Shown in pieces: positions 23,125 to 64,000 of a stretch of DNA of 64,000 nt. Location: positions 1 to 64,000 of the forward strand of contig JAWUZG010000955.1 of assembly GCA_036785705.1 (NCBI GenBank). The letters are read 5' to 3'. Made by a program: the position numbers and the translations under genes. Each line of letters opens with the position of its first letter. Position 1 is the stretch's first letter. The notes below the pieces were generated by a model. That model had not been told where the DNA came from, made no database searches, and saw nothing but the letters and a program-made list of their open reading frames with translations. This DNA is from Acanthornis magna. Lineage: Eukaryota > Chordata > Aves > Passeriformes > Acanthizidae.

Positions 23125-23310
23125 TGAGGGGGAAATCGCGATCCGTGAGGGGAAATCGCGATCCGTGAGGGGAAAATCGCGATCCGTGAGGGGAAAGTCG
23201 CGATCCGTGAGGGGAAAGTCGCGATCCGTGAGGGGAAAATCGCGATCCGTGAGGGGAAAATCGCGATCCGTGAGGGGAAATCGTCATCGTGAGGGGAAAT
23301 CGCGCCGGGG
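23125..23310 (+). repeat. Tandem array of about nine 20-21 bp TCGCGA units in the MCM7 5' flank
   Basis: Units of the form gaggggaaatcgcgatccgt repeat head to tail between the E2F-type site and the MCM7 start codon. Seven contain the palindrome TCGCGA (NruI site). The eighth is altered to tcgtcatcgt and the last ends in tcgcgccgg. The array probably lies in the core promoter or 5' untranslated region, since the MCM7 ATG is only about 25 bp further on. Confidence 0.9.
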
Positions 23311-23334
23311 AATCGCGACAGGAGCGGTCCCGAC

Positions 23335-58323
<34,989 letters not shown>

Positions 58324-58400
58324 CTTCCGGCGGCGCTGCTGTCGCGGTTCGATCTCCTCTGGCTGCTCCAGGATCGGCCCCAGAGGGATCGCGATCTGAG
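58324..58400 (+). pseudogene. First duplicate of the last 77 nt of MCM7 exon 11 with donor
   Basis: It is identical to the exon 11 end from CTTCCGG to CTGAG as far as read, followed by GTGAGCGGCG. It encodes [19 protein letters not shown] and DRDL. There is no acceptor at its left edge: upstream is repeat (cctgagttcgtgg). It could serve only as a cryptic exon or decoy donor. Confidence 0.92.
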
Positions 58401-61400
58401 GTGAGCGGCGGGGGAGGGGTTGGGGAATTTTTGGGTTGGGTTGGGAAGAGTTTGGAACCAATGGAGAAGGGTTGGGTTGAGTTGGAGAAACTCTTGGATT
58501 CATTGGGAGAATCTTAGGATCAATGGAAGAGTCTTTGGGTTGGGTTGGAGAAACTCTTGGGATCAATGGAAGAGTCTTGGGATCAACGGAAAAGTCTTCA
58601 GATCAATGGGAGAGTCATTGGGTTGAGTTGGGTTGAGTTGGACAAAGTCTTGGGATCAATGGAACAGTTTTGGGATCAATGGAAGAATCTTTGGGTTGAG
58701 TTGGGAAGAGTCTTGGGGTCAATGGCAGAGTCTTGGGGTTGAGTTGAGTTGAATTGGAGAAACTCTTGGATTCATTGGAAGAGTCTTGGGGTCAATGGAA
58801 GAGTCTTTGGGTTGGGTTGGAGAAACTCTTGGATTCATCGGCAGCCATTTGGGATCAATCGAAGAGCCTTGGGGTCAATGGAGAAGTCTTTGGGTTGAGT
58901 TGGGTTGAGTTGGAGAAAGTCTTGGATTCATTGGAAATCATTTCGCATCAACGGAGAAGTCTTGGGGTTGAGTTACAAAGAGTTCGGAACCAATGGAAGA
59001 GTCTTGGGATCAATGGAAGAGTCATTGGGTTGAGTTGGAGAAAGTCTTGGATTCATTGGAAGCCGTTTGGGGTCAATGGAAGAGTCTTTGGGTTGGGTTG
59101 GGAAGAGTTTGGAACCAATGGAGAAGGGTTGGGTTGAGTTGGAGAAACTCTTGGATTCATCGGAAGAGTCATGGGATCAACGGAAGAATCTTTGGGTCAA
59201 TGGAAGAGTCATTGGGTTGAGTTGGGTTGAGTTGGAGAAAGTCTTGGGATCAGTGGAAAAGTCTTTGGGTTGGGTTGGGAAGAGTTTGGAACCAATGGAA
59301 GAGTCTTGTGGTCAATGGGAGAGTTTTGCGATCAACGGAAGAGTGTTTGGGTTGGGTTGGGTTGAGTTTGGAATCAATGGGAGAGTCTTGGGATCAATGG
59401 CAGAGTCTTGGGGTTGAGTTGAGTTGAATTGGAGAAACTCTTGGGTTCATTGGAAGAGTCTTGGGATCAATGGGAGAGTTTTAGGATCAATAGAAGAGTC
59501 ATTGGATTGGGTTGGGTTGGGTTGGAGAAAGTCTTGGATTCATCGGAAGAGTCTTAGGATCAATGAGTTGGATTGGGTTGAGTTGGAGAAACTCTTGGGA
59601 TCATTGGAAGAGCCTTGGGGTCAATGGAAGAGTCTTGGGATTGAGTTGAGTTGAGTTGAGTTGGAGAAACTCTTGGATTCATTGGAAGAGTCTTGGGATC
59701 AATGGAAGAGCCTTTGGGTTGAGTTGGGAAGAGTTTGGAACCAATGGAAGAGTTTGGGATCAATGGAAGAGTCTTTGGGTTCAGTTGGGTTGAGTTGGAG
59801 AAACTCTTGGGATCATTGGAAGAGTCTTGGGATCAACGGAAGAGTCTTTGGGTTGAGTTGGGTTGAGTTTGGAACCAATGGAAGAGTCTTGGGGTCAATG
59901 GAAGAGTCTTTGGGTTGAGTTGGAGGAACTCTTGGATTCATTGGAAGCCGTTTGGGATCAATGGGAGAGTCGTTGGGTTGAGTTGGAGAAAGTCTTGGAT
60001 TCATTGGAAGCCGTTTGGGGTCAATGGAAGAGTCTTTGGGTTGGGTTGGGTTGAGTTTGGAACCAACTGGGAAGGGTTGGGTTGAGTTGGAGAAACTCTT
60101 CGATTCATCGGAAGAGTCATGGGATCAACAGAAAAGTCTTCGGATCAATGGGAGAGTCATTGGGTTGAGTTGGGTTGAGTTGGAGAAAGTCTTGGGATCA
60201 ATGGAAAAGTCGTTGGGTTGAGTTGGGAAGAGTTTGGAATCAATGGGAGAGCCTTGGGGTCAATGGCAGAGTCTTGGGGTTGAGTTGAGTTGAATTGGAG
60301 AAACTCTTGGGTTCATTGGAAGAGTCTTGGGGTCAATGGAAGAGTCTTTGGGTTGGGTTGGAGAAACTCTTGGATTCATTGGCAGCCATTTGGGATCAAT
60401 CGAAGAGCCTTGGGGTCAATGGAAAGGTCTTTGGGTTGAGTTGGGTTGAGTTGGAGAAAGTCTTGGATTCATTGGAAATCATTTCGCATCAACAGAGAAG
60501 TCTTGGGGTTGAGTTACAAAGAGTTCGGAACCAATGGGAGAGTCTTGGGATCAATGGAAGAGTCGTTGGGTTGGTTTGGGTTGAGTTGGAGAAAGTCTTG
60601 GATTCATTGGAAGCCGTTTGGGGTCAATGGAAGAGTCTTTGGGTTGGGTTGGGAAGAGTTTGGAACCAATGGAGAAGGGTTGGATTGAGTTGGAGAAACT
60701 CTTGGATTCATCGGAAGAGTCTTGGGATCAACGGAAAAGTCTTCGGATCAATGGGAGAGTCATTGGGTTGAGTTGGGTTGAGTTGGAGAAAGTCTTGGGA
60801 TCAGTGGAAAAGTCTTTGGGTTAGGTTGGGAAGAGTTTGGAACCAATGGAAGAGTCTTGTGGTCAATGGGAGAGTTTTGCGATCAACGGAAGAGTGGTTG
60901 GGTTGGGTTAGGTTGAGTTTGGAATCAATGGGAGAGTCTTGGGATCAATGGCAGAGTCTTGGGGTTGAGTTGAGTTGAATTGGAGAAACTCTTGGGTTCA
61001 TTGGAAGAGCCTTGGGGTCAACGGAAAAGTGTTTGGGTTGAGTTGAGTTGGGTTGAGTTGAGTTGGAGAAAGTCTTGAGTTCATCGGAAGCCATTTGGGA
61101 TCAATGGGAGAGTCTTTGGGTTGGGTTGGGAAGAGTTTGGAACCAATGGGAGAGTCTTGGGATCAATGGAAGAGTCATTGGGTTGGTTTGGGTTGGGTTG
61201 GAGAAAGTCTTGGATTCATTGGAAAAGTCTTGGGATCAATGGAAGAGTCTTTGGGTTGGATTGGGTTGAGTTGGAAAAAGCTTTGGGGTCAATGGGAAAG
61301 TTTAGAGATCAATGGAAAAGTCTTGGGGTTGAGTTGGAAAGAGTTGGGAAGAGTTTGGAACCAATGGGAGAGTCTTGGGATCAACGGAAAAGTCTTCGGA

Positions 61401-63513
61401 TCAATGGGAGAGTCATTGGGTTGAGTTGGGTTGAGTTGGAGAAACTCTTGGGATCAATGGAAGAGTTTTGGGATCAATGGAAGAGCCTTTGGGTTAGGTT
61501 GGGACGAGTTTGGAACCAATGGAAGAGTCTTGGGATCAATGGCAGAGTCTTGGGGTTGAGTTGAGTTGAATTGGAGAAACTCTTGGGTTCATTGGAAGAG
61601 TCTTGGGGTCAATGGAAGAGTCTTGGGGTTGAGTTGGAGAAACTCTTGGATTCATCGGAAGCCGTTTGGGATCAATGGAAGAGCCTTGGGGTCAATGGAA
61701 AAGTCTTTGGGTTGAGTTGGAGAAACTCTTGGGATCAATGGAAGAGTCTTGGGATCAACGCAAAAGTCTTCAGATCAATGGGAGAGTCATTGGGTTGAGT
61801 TGGGTTGAATTGGACAAAGTCTTGGGATCAATGGAACAGTTTTGGGATCAATGGAAGAATCTTTGGGTTGAGTTGGGAAGAGTCTTGGGGTCAATGGCAG
61901 AGTCTTGGGGTTGAGTTGAGTTGAATTGGAGAAACTCTTGGGTTCATTGGAAGAGTCTTGGGGTCAATGGAAGAGTCTTGGGGTTGGGTTGGAGAAACTC
62001 TTGGATTCATTGGAAGCCGTTTGGGATCAATGGAAGAGTTTTAGGATCAATGGAAGAGTCTTTGAGTTGAGTTGAGTTGAGTTGGGTTGGAAAAACTCTT
62101 GGGATCGTTGGAAGAGTTTTGGGGTCAATGGAAGAGTCATTGGGTTGGGTTGGGTTGGATTGGATTGAGTTGGAGAAGGTCTTGGATTTATCGGATGCCG
62201 TTCGGGATCAATGGAAGAGTCTTTGGGTTGAGTTGGGTTGGGTTGGGTTGAGTTGGAGAAGGTCTCGGATTCATCGGAAACCATTTGGGATCAATCGAAG
62301 AGCCTTGGGGTCAACGGAAAAGTCTTTGGGTTGAGTTGGGTTGAGTTGGAGAAAGTCTTGGATTCATTGGAAATCATTTCGCATCAACAGAGAAGTCTTG
62401 GGGTTGAGTTACAAAGAGTTCGGAACCAATGGAAGAGTCTTGGGATCAATGGAAGAGTCATTGGGTTGGTTTGGGTTGAGTTGGAGAAAGTCTTGGGTTC
62501 ACTGGAAGAGTCTTGGGATCAATGGAAGACTCGTTGGGTTGAGTTGGAGAAAGTCTTGGGATCAATGGGAGAGTTTGGGATCAATGGAAGAGTCATTGGG
62601 TTGAGTTGGAGAAAGTCTTGGATTCATTGGAAGCCGTTTGGGGTCAATGGAAGAGTCTTTGGGTTGGGTTGGGTTGAGTTTGGAACCAACTGGGAAGGGT
62701 TGGGTTGAGTTGGAGAAACTCTTCGATTCATCGGAAGAGTCATGGGATCAACGGAAAAGTCTTCGGATCAATGGGAGAGTCATTGGGTTGAGTTGGGTTG
62801 AGTTGGAGAAAGTCTTGGGATCAGTGGAAAAGTCGTTGGGTTGGGTTGGGAAGAGTTTGGAACCAATGGAAGAGTCTTGGGGTCAATGGAGAAGTCTTTG
62901 GGTTGAGTTGGGTTGAGTTGGAGAAAGTCTTGGATTCATTGGAAGAGTTTTGGGATCAACGGAAGAGTCTTTGGGTTGAGTTGGGTTGAGTTTGGAATCA
63001 ATGGGAGAGTCTTGGGGTCAATGGAAGAGTCATTGGGTTGAGTTGGAGAAAGTCTTGGGATCAATGGGAGAGTTTGGGATCAATGGAAGAATCTTTGGGT
63101 TGGGTTGGGAAGAGTTTGGAACCAATGGAGAAGGGTTGGGTTGAGTTGGAGAAACTCTTGGATTCATTGGGAGAATCTTAGGATCAATGGAAGAGTCTTT
63201 GGGTTGAATTGGACAAAGTCTTGGGATCAATGGAACAGTTTTGGGATCAATGGAAGAATCTTTGGGTTGGGTTGGGTTGAGTTTGGAACCAATGGAAGAG
63301 TCTTGGGATCAATGGAATAGTCTTGGGATTGGGTTGGAGAAACTCTTGGATTCATCGGAAGCCGTTTGGGATCAATGGGAGAGCCTTGGGGTCAATGGAA
63401 AGGTCTTTGGGTTGAGTTGGGTTGAGTTGGAGAAAGTCTTGGATTCATTGGAAGAGTCTTGGGCTCAATGGGAGAGTCTTTGGGTTGAGTTGGAGAAAGT
63501 CCTGAGTTCGTGG
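58401..63513. repeat. MCM7 intron 11, higher-order unit 2 (5190 bp from donor to donor)
   Basis: The unit repeats unit 1 with a constant 5190-bp offset from about 53.56 kb onward (for example 54234/59424, 55105/60295). Only scattered single-base differences were noticed in the stretches compared, such as g/c at 55762/60952 and g/a at 56875/62065. Near its left end it carries about 170 bp more than unit 1. Confidence 0.92.
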
Positions 63514-63590
63514 CTTCCGGCGGCGCTGCTGTCGCGGTTCGATCTCCTCTGGCTGCTCCAGGATCGGCCCCAGAGGGATCGCGATCTGAG
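63514..63590 (+). pseudogene. Second duplicate of the last 77 nt of MCM7 exon 11 with donor
   Basis: Same 77 nt as at 58324-58400, exactly 5190 bp further on, followed by the same GTGAGCGGCGGGGGAGG. Again there is no acceptor. Confidence 0.92.
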
Positions 63591-64000
63591 GTGAGCGGCG
63601 GGGGAGGGGTTGGGGAATTTTTGGGTTGGGTTGGGAAGAGTTTGGAACCAATGGAGAAGGGTTGGGTTGAGTTGGAGAAAGTCTTGGATTCATTGGGAGA
63701 ATCTTAGGATCAATGGAAGAGTCTTTGGGTTGGGTTGGAGAAACTCTTGGGATCAATGGAAGAGTCTTGGGATCAACGGAAAAGTCTTCAGATCAATGGG
63801 AGAGTCATTGGGTTGAGTTGGGTTGAGTTGGACAAAGTCTTGGGATCAATGGAACAGTTTTGGGATCAATGGAAGAATCTTTGGGTTGAGTTGGGAAGAG
63901 TCTTGGGGTCAATGGCAGAGTCTTGGGGTTGAGTTGAGTTGAATTGGAGAAACTCTTGGATTCATTGGAAGAGTCTTGGGGTCAATGGAAGAGTCTTTGG
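63591..64000. repeat. MCM7 intron 11, start of higher-order unit 3, cut by window edge
   Basis: It repeats 58401-58810 at the 5190-bp offset with one difference noticed (aaactcttgg versus aaagtcttgg near 63680). The next MCM7 exon is not reached. Confidence 0.9.

Larger units (their letters stand above)
22830..23334. promoter_or_regulatory. Bidirectional CpG-rich promoter of AP4M1 and MCM7
   Basis: This is the only long CpG-rich non-repetitive stretch in the window, between two divergent first coding exons. It holds three ATTGG motifs (CCAAT boxes on the minus strand) at 22991-22995, 23032-23036 and 23077-23081, two CACGTG E-boxes, several gggcgtgg GC/KLF-type boxes, and an E2F-type site. 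E2F and MYC-family control of MCM genes is established in vertebrates; its operation here is inferred from motifs only. There is no TATA box at a plausible distance from either start. Confidence 0.85.

Noticed and set aside
22663..23127. 154-codon plus-strand open frame over the promoter
   Set aside because: It lies in the CpG-rich promoter and 5' flank of AP4M1, is Pro/Arg/Ala-rich from GC bias, and shows no domain.

Overview
This window is vertebrate nuclear DNA, most likely from a bird. It holds two genes arranged head to head around one CpG-rich promoter at about 22.83-23.33 kb. AP4M1 (mu subunit of adaptor complex AP-4) runs leftwards on the minus strand. MCM7 (subunit of the MCM2-7 replicative helicase) runs rightwards on the plus strand. 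The same head-to-head pairing is known in human. Both genes leave the window unfinished: AP4M1 after its first four coding exons (about 118 codons) and MCM7 after eleven exons (532 codons, through the AAA+ core). The bird call is inference: GC-rich codons, tiny exons in introns made almost wholly of minisatellite, and no recognisable dispersed transposon fit the smallest avian microchromosomes.

Layout. 1-8.35 kb: AP4M1 intron after coding exon 4, with a G-rich array (higher-order period about 1.72 kb) and then a C/T-rich array. 8.35-22.53 kb: AP4M1 coding exons 4, 3, 2 and 1, separated by A/C-rich or G/T-rich arrays. 22.53-23.33 kb: bidirectional promoter with CCAAT boxes, two E-boxes, an E2F-type site and a nine-unit array built on TCGCGA. 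23.34-53.38 kb: MCM7 exons 1-11. All eleven join in frame, with consensus GT and AG ends, into one protein carrying the split zinc finger, Walker A, Walker B, sensor 1 and arginine finger. 53.38-64.0 kb: MCM7 intron 11, a 21-bp-register minisatellite in units of about 5.0-5.2 kb. Two of these units carry a copy of the 3' end of exon 11 with its splice donor.

The most unusual thing here is a rule followed by most introns. Their minisatellite units include the edge of the neighbouring exon. Arrays next to an exon's 3' end carry copies of that exon's donor edge; arrays next to an exon's 5' end carry copies of its acceptor edge. I count more than 60 such exon-edge shards. The most striking set is ten copies, about 350-376 bp apart, of the first 36 nt of MCM7 exon 8. 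Each has an intact acceptor, four also have a GTGAGC donor-like sequence, and all four base differences among them are synonymous in the exon frame.

Very many long open frames exist in the arrays, but they come from low-complexity repeats and are not annotated as genes. No RNA gene, CRISPR array or bacterial or viral feature was seen.
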